Origin: Oreohelix idahoensis
Taxonomy: Eukaryota; Mollusca; Gastropoda; Stylommatophora; Oreohelicidae
Length of the DNA stretch: 64,000 bases
Reading direction: 5' to 3'
Assembly (NCBI GenBank): GCA_024509875.1
Contig: JAMPIV010019851.1
Span: 248,001 to 312,000, forward strand
Position numbers and translations under genes: made by a program. Of this stretch, positions 1-9,979 are shown in pieces (the first letter of the stretch is position 1; every line of letters begins with the position of its first letter). Below the pieces are notes generated by a model. It saw only the letters and a list, made by a program, of their open reading frames with translations. It had not been told where the DNA came from and did no database searches.

Positions 1-1029
1 TAATAATTTTTTGAAGAATTCTAAACGGTGAAGTGTACTGTCTTTTAGTGTAAATTTTATGTTAATCTTTTCTGTGAACATGTACTTATTATATACCAAC
101 TGTAGGGAAATAGATAGAGAATTGTAATATATAATGTCTTTGATAGTATTAACACAAGTATGTCCGGTTTACTTAAAACATGTTGCATGTAAAATTGAAA
201 AACACTAAAAAGTTAACTAGAATACGAGCTTACCAAAGAAAAATTACTGTTGTAGACAATAAAACTTTCTTTTTAGTCTTCAAACATCAAGGTAATCCAT
301 TTACAAAGTAAAAAAACATTTGCTTATGGCCACAGTTAGTACATTTAGTGTTATTCATACCAGTTTTTACTGTGGTCCCTTATAAGAAAAAAATAAATTA
401 TGCAATCTTGCATTACGTAATTTTCAAACAAATAAAGAAGAATAATATCATATTTAAACTTTTTACAATTGTTTAATGTTTTAATAGTATCCCTAGCTTC
501 ATCTTCTACCTAGGATTAGTGATTTGATGTTACGGTAGGTCTAGTTTAGTTGCTTTTCTCTCGGCTAGAATATGACTATGACCACTCATCAACTAAATCT
601 AACGTGTCTAGCTTTTCTGCACCGATTCCATTTTTTGACAACAAACTGTGACTACCAAACAATCATCATCAATGTCAGCAATGTTTCTAAGTAGTTTGAC
701 ACAATTATTCGCTTAGGAGACTTAGAAAATGTAAATATAAAGCGTGACATATTTCTCTAGCAATAACAACCAAAAAACGCAAACATGTGAATCGTCACAC
801 AAATTGTGATAATAACATCAAAACACGCACACATGCTGCTTAACTACACTCAAATTAGTTGTTTAAATTGTAGTGGAAGTCATTCTACGAGTTTTAAAAT
901 ATGAACAGCATTAAATGGACGATTTTTGGGGTTTATTCATGATAAACTAAAAACAACGCTCTGACCGTTGTGCGGGCACGGCATGTTGCATTTTGCAACG
1001 CTGTGGGCGCTGGTCAGGAGTCAAAGAGT
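1..1029. other. AT-rich non-coding DNA, no gene seen
   Basis: No ORF or exon with convincing splice sites and conserved residues was found here. It presumably belongs to the intron upstream of the first visible ORP exon at 2005. A short GC-richer patch around 960-1020 has no recognisable coding content. Confidence 0.5.
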
Positions 1030-1875
1030 TCATTCAGGAGAAAATATCGTAATTAAAATTCAGATAAGGAGAAACAAGCTACAAAACTATCACATTTTCA
1101 GACATCTTCTTCTTCTTTGATCATTAGCCGCTGACTGTCAAAGAAGTCACTGGCCATCACGCCTAATTGCGTCTTGTAGGGCAGCAACAAACTGCTTCCA
1201 CTTTGTTCGGTTGGCGGCCATCCTTGGTACAGTGCCCCAGCTCTGGTTCATTCTTTGCATCTCGGCCTCCACAGTTCTCTGCCAAATTGTTTTTGGTCGG
1301 CCTCTCTTTTACTTTCCTTCGGGGGTCCATAGCATAGCTGTTCTTGTGATGGCATAGGGATCTCTTCTGAGGATGTGGCCAACCCAACTCCAGCGTCTGC
1401 CAGCTATGATGATGTGCATGTCCTCTTGGTTACTCCAAATAAGTAGTTCTTGGTTAGTGATAGTATTCGGCCAAAAGATTGAGAGAATTTTCCTTAGGCA
1501 GATTGTGTAAAAGGAGAACAGTTTTGACATTTCGTTCTCTGTTACTCTTCAGCATTCATCACCATAGAGAAGCACAGAAAGTACACAGCTCTCATATAAT
1601 CTTAATTTAGTGTTTGTGCTGTACTGGGAAGACTTCCAGATGTTGTTGAGACTAACAAAGTCTGTTCTCGCTATATTCTTTCTGTTCTTGGTGTCTTTTC
1701 TTCTTCCGCCAGATTTTCAGACATGGTATCATATTAAAATTCAGATCAGAAGAAACAAGGCACAAAACTCACATTTTCAGACATGGTATCATATTAAAAT
1801 TCAGATAAGGAGAAACAAGCCACAAAACTGTCACATTTTCAGACAAGGTATCATATTAAAATTAATAACAGTCTT
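1030..1875. repeat. about 61-bp tandem repeat, interrupted by a LINE
   Basis: A unit containing CACATTTTCAGACATGGTATC recurs at about 1713, 1773 and 1835, roughly 60-62 bases apart. A further partial unit lies at 1040-1105, on the other side of a LINE insertion. The array was one block before the LINE at 1106-1712 split it. Confidence 0.75.
1106..1712 (-). mobile_element. LINE-A 3' fragment with 12-bp target-site duplication
   Basis: The minus strand encodes the C-terminal region of an APE-type non-LTR retrotransposon, with motifs such as RRWSWVGHILRRDP and LWTPEGK, and ends in a (GAA)n tail beside 1106. ATTTTCAGACAT occurs at 1094-1105 and again at 1713-1724, flanking exactly this 607-base segment. 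The frame is broken. A second copy at 61566-62170 has almost the same length and 5' boundary. The exact LINE clade (RTE-like or a relative) is not resolved. Confidence 0.85.
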
Positions 1876-2004
1876 GTTTCAGAGTCCAGGAACTACAGAT
1901 TGAGAACCACAACCCTTAGAAAACAACCATTCACATGAACTGCATTGACCTTTTAATGTCATGATACAGTAAATGCTGATTAAAGAAGTCCTTCTTGTCA
2001 TCAG

Positions 2005-2119
2005 GGTGAAGGAAAGGGTCCTGTATGGGAGCTGGGTACTGGGGATATACTCATGCACTCCAGCAGCTTATGATGCATACACACCTGATGCAAGTGTCAA
2101 GGCCAAACAGAATGAAAAG
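2005..2119 (+). CDS. ORP gene, exon (first visible): lipid-transfer domain segment
   Basis: Exon of an oxysterol-binding-protein-related protein, a cytosolic or contact-site lipid exchanger that moves sterol or phosphatidylserine against PI4P. A pyrimidine-rich acceptor ends in CAG at 2002-2004. The exon starts with one base completing a split codon (phase 2 intron), reads 38 codons, and ends at AAG|GTTAGA (phase 0). The peptide contains KERVLYGSWVLGIYS followed by an AAYDAY segment, resembling the YGKW...YS strand of the ORP domain, most like the ORP1/ORP2 group as I remember it. It was recognised because the following exons at 8241, 16204, 19338 and 35723 continue the same domain in compatible phases. 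Upstream exons (PH or FFAT parts, the HHPPVS region) are not in the window. Confidence 0.8.
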
Positions 2120-2559
2120 GTTAGACACAATGTGACTGTGTGCTGAAAACTAAACATCATTTAAATAGGTTATACACCACAGGCCTGATAAGACATGGAT
2201 GGTGAGGTCCAAACTTTGGCATAAGCCCTTATAAGATACTTATTTTGACATCAATGTTTGACAGAAATCAGCAACCTGAAGGACATCTTGTTTATGTCCA
2301 AACAACTATCTTCACACTTTATTGAACAAAAATAAGTAAAAGATTTATTAATCATGTACATCTTTCATTTTGGATGCTGAAAATAAAGATTTCACTCAAA
2401 TGTTTTGTGCTTTTGTTTTTGGCTAAACTTTTGAATCGTTCAAATTTGAAACAATTGAAAAGTAGGCAATCAACTAAATTGGGCTACAACCTCTGAGCAT
2501 AGTACAAGCTATCTAATGTTATATTGAGCCGCTTCATATTGGGTGTACACTGTATTTAT
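2120..2559. other. Intron sequence, no feature recognised
   Basis: Start of ORP intron 1. AT-rich, without an ORF or a repeat I recognise. Confidence 0.5.
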
Positions 2560-4087
2560 TTAAATTTAACAACTCAGCCAAATACAAACATCCTGTACCT
2601 TTAGGGGCAGATCATGAATTCAAGGCAGACCCTGAACTAGCAGCAGAACTATTAGAACCACTATTTACACAAGTCTGGAAAACAGAGACAACACCAACGG
2701 AGTGGAACAAAGTAATAATTGTCAAATTGCCCAAGAAGGTGCGACCTTGCAGACTGCAACAATTGGAGAGGAATCACTCTTCTCTCAGTTCCCAGCAAAA
2801 TACTAGGCAGGATAATTATACAGAGAATTTCAAAAGCAGTAGACCACAAACTGAGGAAAGAACAAGCAGGATTTAGAAAGAACAGAAGATGTGCAGATCA
2901 TATATTTACCCTCAGGAACATTATAGAGCAGTGCTCAGAATGGCAGAGACAACATTAATTTAGTTGATTTTGAAAAGGCTTTTGACAGTATACATAGGGA
3001 CAGTCCATGGACAATACTGAGGGCTTATGGAATTCCAAGCTGCATAGTGTCCATCATAAAAAGCCTCTATGCCAACTTTACGTGTAGCGTAGGGCAGAGC
3101 AACCTAACCTTTGAGGTGAAGACAGGAGTACGACAGGGATGCCCCTTGTCAACCACTCTATTTTTAACAGTCATAGACTGGGTGATGCACCAGACAACAG
3201 AGGGCAATCCAAGAGGAATAAGATGGACTACATTTTCTACATTGGAAGATCTGGAATATGCAGATGACATTGCACTACTCGCACATTCTCATCAACAGAT
3301 CCAGGAAAAAACTGATAGACTTAATAAGTATAGCCAGCAGGTGGGTCTGAACATCAATCTAAAGAAGTCAGAGGTCATGATGCTCAATGTGGGCAACCCT
3401 GAGCCCATAACAGTAAGGAATCAGAAACTGGAACAGACAGACGCCTTCACATACCTAGGATGCATAATAACACCAGAAGACGGAGCAAGCAAAGACATCA
3501 ACAACAGAATGAACAAAGCAAGAACAGCCTTTTTTTAGTCTAAACAATATCTGGAAGTCTTCCCAGTACAGCACAAACACAAAATTAAGATTATATGAGA
3601 GCTGTGTACTTTCTGTGCTTCTCTATGGTGCGGAACGCTGGAGAGTAACAGAGAAGGAAATGTTGAAATTGTCCTCTTTCCACACAATCTGCCTAAGAAA
3701 AATTCTCAGAATCTTTTGGCCGAATACCATCACCAACCAAGAACTGCTTATTCGGTGCAACCAAGAGAACATGCACACCATTATAACAGGCAGACGCTGG
3801 AGTTGGGTTGGCCATGTCCTCAGAAGAGACCCCGATGCCATCACAAGAACAGCTATGCTATGGACCCCGGAAGGAAAACGAAAGAGAGGCCGAACAAAAA
3901 TAACTTGGCAAAGAACTGTGGAGGCTGAGATGCAAAGGATGAATCAGAGCTGGGGCACTGCACGAAGGATGGCTGCCGACTGAGCAAAGTGGAAGCATTT
4001 GTTGCTGCCCTACAAGATGCCACCAGGCGTGATGGCCACTGACTGCTTTGAAGGTCGGTGGCTAAGGATCAAAGAAGAAGAAGAATG
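2560..4087 (+). pseudogene. LINE-A reverse transcriptase relic, frameshifted
   Basis: Longest LINE-A copy. Successive frames encode the RT fingers (WRGITLL, KEQAGFRKNRRCADH, ending with a frame break near 2957), the palm (TGVRQGCPLS, then EYADDIALLAH with the YADD catalytic pair near 3256-3267), a stop at 3536-3538, then the C-terminal part (GAERWRVTEKE, RRWSWVGHVLRRDP, LWTPEGKRKRGR) with a stop near 3980. It ends at the tail ATCAAAGAAGAAGAAGAATG. The endonuclease domain is absent, so the copy is 5'-truncated and dead. It lies in ORP intron 1 in sense orientation. Confidence 0.88.
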
Positions 4088-4100
4088 AATGAACAACAAT

Positions 4101-4592
4101 AGGGGTCAGAGTGGCAAAGAGGTATGGTGTCCGTCTTGAATTCTAGAGGTACCAGGTTCGATTCCCAGTTGAGGGAATATAGTTTATGGCATTTTTTTTT
4201 TTCAGAACCAGTGGTCCTAACGATGTCATACTCCTCCCGGTCTCCTAGGCAATGAGATCGGATGCCTAGCCTTGTCGGATAAGGCAAAAAAATAGGAGGT
4301 CCTGTGCACAAATTGCGAGCATTCAAAATCCCACGCCGGTTGGAAATTATAAAGAGTAGGCCTATCTGGAAAGCCGCTGCCCTGGCAAAATTTAAAAATT
4401 AGAAACCTACCGACCACAGAAATATTTATAGAATGTGTGATTTCTATATACACGCATTGGGATTCTCGCCGTTGTTACGGAGTTCGTGCACTGTGCTGAG
4501 ATCCTCTGTGTGATCTAAGGTAGGAGATCGGAGCATTGATAGAGTTGTCTGTGTACAATGAAGATGGTCCTTAAAATCAAACCAAACCAATA
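4101..4592 (+). mobile_element. SINE-2, full-length tRNA-derived SINE
   Basis: The head (GTGGCAAAGAGGTATGG, then GGTTCGATTCCC about 50 bases later) resembles Pol III A and B boxes. A long body of roughly 400 bases follows, and the 3' end is CAAACCAAACCAA. AATGAACAA occurs just before and just after the element, a probable target-site duplication at the end of the LINE-A copy. Other copies or pieces lie at 6670, 29391, 43197, 47590, 48091 and 54578. Confidence 0.75.
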
Positions 4593-4734
4593 AATGAACA
4601 AACTATTGTGACAGAGAGGTAATGTGCATAATACTACAAAATATTTTTATAAATAAAAAAAATATAAATTATTACTTCATTTTTTCAATAAATCAATCAA
4701 TACCTTGTAATCCCCCTTGGAACTCAGATCTTTA

Positions 4735-5142
4735 ACAAAAAAATACCAAGTCTTCCTGTCCTGTGACAAGTCTTCCTGTCATGTGACAAGTCTTCCTGTC
4801 ATGTGCCATCACTTTCAGATTTTCTGTATCCCTATCATGTCTATCTCCAGTTCTTTTCTCCATGTTTTTTCATCTCCCTCTAGTTCTCTTACCCTTGTTA
4901 TTCCAGAACAGAAACTGCCTTTGAATGCTATCAGCTGGTTCTTCTTAATGTGTGTCTTTATCCAACACCAACATCTTCTCCTCATTTCCTCTTCCAGTGT
5001 TGTTTGTCTGGGTCTGTCTATCATTTCCACATCAGTCATCTTGTCATACTATTTCAGATCTTCTATTCTGTGTGTACAGCCATTTATGAAAATAAATAAT
5101 AAATCTATCAGTCAACATCCTTTAGCTCCCCAAGGAGCATAG
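4735..5142 (-). mobile_element. LINE-B 3' fragments with short local duplication
   Basis: Read on the minus strand this resembles the C-terminal coding end and tail of LINE-B, ending in the hairpin-like CTCCTTGGGGAGCTAAAG at 5122-5139. CAAGTCTTCCTGTCATGTGA is tandemly repeated at 4748-4803. The part at 5125-5142 is the continuation of the LINE-B copy at 5402-6045, separated from it by a SINE. Confidence 0.65.
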
Positions 5143-5401
5143 GTATCCCGTTACACGCCCATTGAGGCATGTTGGGAATATGGTGTTAGGCCCATATTTT
5201 CTTGACCATCGGTACACTAGGGGTGATGTGGTCAGCATCACTCCAGCCGCCTTAACCTTCCCAGAGTTGTTCTGGTACCTAATTCATGAGGTTGGGTCGA
5301 CCCCCGAGACGTTTGCGGTCTAAAACATCCCACCTCAGCTGGGGATCGAACCATGGACCACCGAGCTAGGAAGCCAGTTCACTAACCACTGTGCTACCGC
5401 G
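5143..5401 (-). mobile_element. SINE-1 (tRNA-derived, 259 bp) inside a LINE-B tail
   Basis: On the minus strand the head reads CGGTAGCACAGTGGTTAG (A-box-like) and later GGTTCGATCCCC (B-box-like). The 3' end is AACGGGAT. It is bracketed by 18-base near-identical segments, CTATGCTCCTTGAGAAGC and CTATGCTCCTTGGGGAGC, that belong to the LINE-B tail. A second copy of exactly the same length (31719-31977) sits at the same LINE-B position. Confidence 0.85.
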
Positions 5402-6045
5402 GCTTCTCAAGGAGCATAGACCTTCAGTAAACACACGCCAAGTCCTCATGTCATGTGACATCAGCTCAAGTTCTTTCCACGTCTTCCTCACCATTTTGGC
5501 TTCTATCTCCAGTTTTCTTCTCCATGTGTTTCTTGGTCTACCTCTGCTTCTCTTACCCTGTGGATTCCAGAACAAGGACTGCCTTGTAATGCTATCAACA
5601 GGTTTCCTCAATGTGTGTCCTATCCATCGCCAGCGTCTTCTTCTCAACTCTTTTTCCACTGGCACTTGTCTAGTTCTTGTCATCAGTTCCACGTTGGTAA
5701 CCTTGTCATCAGTTCCACATTGGTGACCTTGTCATCAGTTCCACATTGGTGACCTTGTCATCAGTTCCACATTGGTAACCTTGTCATCAGTTCCACGTTG
5801 GTAACCTTGTAATACCATTTTAATTCTTCTATTCTACGCAAGCATCCATTTATGAAAGAATGGAGCTAGCTGTTTTTGTTCTTCTCCATGTTTCAGAGCC
5901 ATACAATAGGACTGACTTGACATTTGAGTTGAATATTATTATTTTTGTGTTGGACCTGCTTTCTTTAGATCTCCATAGGTTTCCCAATTCAGTGAAAGCT
6001 CCTCTTGCTTTTTATGTTAAAATTAACGGTCTTCTGTTACAGATT
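5402..6045 (-). mobile_element. LINE-B 3' fragment
   Basis: Minus-strand reading gives the LINE-B C-terminus (ELMTRTRQVPVEKELRRRRW, FWNPQGKRSRGRP, a VEGLCSL ending). A 26-base unit, GTTCCACATTGGTGACCTTG followed by TCATCA, is repeated about five times at 5690-5810, expanding the copy. Related copies lie at 30455 and 41255. It is in ORP intron 1, antisense. Confidence 0.8.
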
Positions 6046-6203
6046 TGACAAACCTGTTGTTTTATTTCTGTAATGTCACTTGTTTTAACTTATTCACTGA
6101 ATAGACTCCGTCTTTCTAACAAAAATCAACAATTGTCTCTTGCAAAGTCTCTCACTATTTAAGTGACATATTTCGTTAAAAAAATTTAACGGCAACACAC
6201 ACA

Positions 6204-6560
<357 letters not shown>

Positions 6561-6669
6561 TTTATACATAAAACTAGTGTCAAAGCCCGTCACAAGACGG
6601 CAATTACATTCACAAGCACCAATACCTAATGGCAATTTTACTTATTCAAAAGTATTAAAAAAACCACTG

Positions 6670-6775
6670 TGCATCACCACAGTACACGAACTACGTAGGA
6701 GCAGCGAGGATCCCAATGGGTGTATATGGGATCACACATTCTATAAATATACTTTTGTGCACACCGTCATTTGCG
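6670..6775 (-). mobile_element. SINE-2 fragment
   Basis: About 100 bases match the 3' half of SINE-2 on the minus strand (CACACATTCTATAAATAT and nearby). No head is present. Confidence 0.55.
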
Positions 6776-7149
6776 CATTCTTCTTTGGTAAGTGTTACTA
6801 TTTTTGGGAGAGTACATATAAGGGAAATAATACAATTAATGTCTAATTTTCAACCAAAGTTGCATCCCTTAGCATTACGCACTGACAGAAAAAGCTGGGA
6901 TTTTATATATAGGATATATTTATATATATATATATATTTTTTTTTTCAAGAGAGAAATGCCCCAATAATAGTGGCCACGTGACATAGAACAAGACACAGT
7001 GGATTTTTTTTTTAAAATAGCAGTTTTGTCGAGTCATGGCCCATTCAACCTAGACACAAGGTTTGTCAGTTATGTTAGGGCACATGTCCAAGTGTAAAAG
7101 ACCTCGTGGTCTAGTAACAATGAGTTTTTTGACACAATGAATTTAACTG

Positions 7150-7275
7150 TTAAAAGACGTGGTGAGTTTTCCATGTCTGATGCATGGAATTTTCTGTCGC
7201 CTTGAGTTTTCTTATAGTTTTAAAGTTTTAGGAGCAGTTCTTTACAAGTTTTAAAAAAGTTTGGTAACGTTATCT
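7150..7275. repeat. Dispersed repeat shared with 62645-62765
   Basis: GGAATTTTCTGTCGC followed by a TTTT/AAAGTTT-rich stretch recurs at 62645-62765 with moderate divergence. Family unknown. Confidence 0.6.
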
Positions 7276-7284
7276 GACACATAT

Positions 7285-7570
7285 TGAGGAAACCTGTTGA
7301 TAGCATTACAAGGTAGTCCCTGTTCTGAAATCTCCAGGGTAAGAGAGGTAGAGGAAGTCCAAAGAACACGTGGAGAAGAGACAGACATGAAGGGGATGAA
7401 AAAGACATGGCAACAGTTTGAGCTGATAGTCCTTGACAGGAAAATATGGCAACAGTTTGAGCTGATAGTCCTTGACAGGAAAATATGGCAACAGTTTGAG
7501 CTGATAGTCCTTGACAGGAAAATATGGCAACAGTTTGTTGAAGGCCTATGCTCTTTGGGGAGCTGATGAT
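7285..7570 (+). mobile_element. LINE-B 3' end with 39-bp tandem expansion
   Basis: Plus-strand reading gives the end of LINE-B (EVQRTRGEET... VEGLCSLGS, stop). Within it a 39-base unit encoding IWQQFELIVLDRK is repeated three times in frame (about 7404-7530). The tail begins GGGAGCTGATGATG. Confidence 0.75.
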
Positions 7571-8160
7571 GATTGTTGTGAAAATGTTAGGGTCATGTTT
7601 TGTGTGTAAATTTTTATGAAGCTGTTAGGGTCAGTTTCTTGTGTTTAAATTTGTGTGAAGATGTTAAGGTCATGTTTTGTGTGTATACTTTTATGAAGCT
7701 GGGGTCAGTTTCCTGTGTTAACATTTTTGTGCAGATTTTAGGGTCAGTTTCCTGTGTTAAAATGTTTGTGAAGATGTTAGGGTCAGTTTCCTGTGTTTAT
7801 ATTTTTGTGCAGATGTTAAGGTCAGTTTCCTGTGTTTAAATTTGTGTGAAGATGTTGGAGTATTGTTTCTGTGTGTATATGTTTGTATGTGTATATGAAA
7901 CCTTGTTTCATGTGAACCGTTATTTGTAGAACTGATTCAGTACCGTTTTATTGGTTTATATACTTATATGTTTGTGACAATGTTAGGGCTCATGTTTTTA
8001 AAAATGTATATTTCTGTTAAGATGTTATGGGTCATTTGTATGTGTGTGTATTTGTGTGAAGATGTTAGGGTCAGTTTCCTGTGTTAATATTTTTGTGAAG
8101 ATTTTAGGGGTCATTTTTGTGAAGATGTGAGCATCATTTTCCTGTGTTTATTCTTTTTTT
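7571..8160. repeat. Degenerate minisatellite, unit about 38 bp
   Basis: GTGAAGATGTTAGGGTCAG and TTTCCTGTGTTTAAAT recur with variable spacing. It ends about 80 bases before the ORP exon at 8241. Confidence 0.8.
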
Positions 8161-8240
8161 TTTTTTTGTAAATGTAATAAGGATATATTCCTGTTTATAA
8201 TCTTAAGAAGGTTATTTTTTTTTTTTTTCGCACTGTTCAG

Positions 8241-8345
8241 CAGGAGAATGATCCGACAAAGGCACAGTTGATGACTTATAATTTTGAGATCCCAGGTCAG
8301 AAAACCTTATGGAAGGCCAATCCTCGTCCATCATATTCAGAGAGT
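8241..8345 (+). CDS. ORP gene, exon with LWKANPRP motif
   Basis: A long T tract and a TTCAGCAG acceptor precede 35 codons in phase 0, ending at GAGAGT|GTAAGT, a strong donor. The peptide contains PGQKTLWKANPRPSYSES, which matches the LWxxxPRP segment that precedes the YYxFxxFAxxLNE strand in ORP lipid-transfer domains. The acceptor is a tandem NAGNAG (CAGCAG), so the exon may start at 8241 or 8244, with or without one glutamine. It joins the exon ending at 2119 and the one starting at 16204 in phase 0. Confidence 0.88.
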
Positions 8346-8659
8346 GTAAGTAGCTGAATTGTGTGATGTGTTTTTAATTAATACTGCTATCCTTTGGTGT
8401 GTTATAGTCTTGTAACTACTCCATAAAATAGTTTTACAGATAATCTGGTACTTGATCTTTACTATTTTTGCCTGGATGTAGCAGCCATTTTGTGTCCAGC
8501 AATGCTGTACCATCAGGTGTATTTGTTCTTATTTTTAAGTTTTTTTTCTTAGTTCTTTCTTCCCTTTCTGTTTTTGTTTGTTTGTCCATGATGAAGGCTA
8601 CTGCGTAGGTTATTATTTTCCTTTGTTCTAGTAAGACATATTACTTTTTTTTCTCTAAG

Positions 8660-9060
8660 CCCCACCATTTACCACCATCTTATGGCTGTCCATAAATAGG
8701 GTTAGCATGCTGCATGGGCAACAGCTTGATCTCCATATAACTGCCCAAGCTCGTGCCCTGGTTATATATTTTATGGACAACTGTCAGATGGCAAAAGAAC
8801 AGCCAGGTGACTGCAGTTGAGGTTCACAGATGTGTGCAAGAAAGACATGAAGGCATTGGACATAAATCCAGCAACCTGGGAGGATAAAGCTGCCAATATC
8901 ACCAAGTGGTTATACTTCCTATGGCGCCACCTTAGACTGGGTGAAAAGAAGCTCTAACAGTAAGCACAAGAGAAAAGAACACGTCAAAGGAACACCAGGA
9001 AAAAAAAAGTAGCTGAGGGCTATCACCTCAGGGGTGCATTCCCATAGTTAGTATTGATTG
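8660..9060 (+). mobile_element. LINE-D 3' fragment
   Basis: A degraded plus-strand frame reads LRFTDVCKKDMKALDINPATW, typical of the C-terminal end of RTE-like LINEs, then a 3' region GGCTATCACCTCAGGGGTGC and a run of CTA triplets. The same 3' end recurs at 15590-15735. Confidence 0.7.
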
Positions 9061-9757
9061 AAGGGGCTATTACTACTACTATGGTAGTCCTCATTTTCTT
9101 ATATCTGTGGTGTTTGGTAAGTTTCACAGCTACTGACCAGCCTATACTCAAGAGTTACAGTAGTTCTTTAGTAAATAGTCAACTTTCTAGTTACTCTTTA
9201 CTTTATGATAGTATTGTTGCTGCTGTGTTATATTTCATCAGTTGTATAGTTACTCAGCAGTATGTGGTCACTTATGATATGATAGGAAACTCTTTACAGA
9301 GCGATACAACAGGAAGCAATCTGATCATCAGAAGAAGTCCCCCGTCCGACAAGTGTTTCGGCCCTATATACTCCTTTACACTCTAAGGGGGGCGGGCCCA
9401 CTTGGGTCATGACTCCCAAGCGTCTCAGCTTCCTGTTGTCTTGCATCAAAAATGAACCCATTTCACTTATGGTAGCAACTTTAAATTCCACAACTCCGCC
9501 AGCCGTGGAGGCAATTGTGAAAGTAACAAAGAGAAGACAAATTATTCCGTTCGTTCTGTCGCACACACTGAGACACCAGCGCGAAGTCAACGAGTCGCCA
9601 CTGCGCGTTCCCCACTGGACTTTTGATACTGACACCCCTTATAGTATACACCGCTTGTCGCCCCTGAGTCGCAGCCCGTTCACTAGTCCACCACAAACCT
9701 CAGCGTATTGTGGACTTAGAAAAATTCCTGGTGTTTTCTGTACCGCAGCGTTTATTG

Positions 9758-9979
9758 TTACGATCTCCATTCCCCATTGCGGTTGTTCCACAGCCAGCCT
9801 GATGCCTTTTCGGCAGTTTCACTAAGCCTCTTCAGGGCCCTTGTTCTCGACTGTCCCCTCAGCCCCAACAGTTTCAATAGATCATACACTGATGCAGCCA
9901 CAAGCCCTCTTGCACCCACTTCAACAGCCATGACCCTTGCAGTGAACCCATCGTGTCTCAGATCCGCGGCCAGATCACT
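9758..9979 (-). pseudogene. C-terminal coding remnant beyond a premature TAA of the R2-type ORF
   Basis: The same frame as the 1065-codon ORF stays open for 73 more codons after the TAA at 9980-9982 and stops at 9758-9760. The extra part is compositionally protein-like (Leu/Val/Ala-rich, then WLWNN). It also has a diverged relative in the tail fragments near 13620 and 30370, so it is probably the original C-terminus cut off by a nonsense mutation. Confidence 0.75.

Noticed and set aside
5143..5401. Functional tRNA genes at SINE heads
   Set aside because: Box-like motifs are present, but the heads do not fold as complete tRNAs and continue into SINE bodies.
7571..8160. GTTAGGG motifs suggesting telomeric repeats
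   Set aside because: They occur once per 38-base unit and not as (TTAGGG)n.
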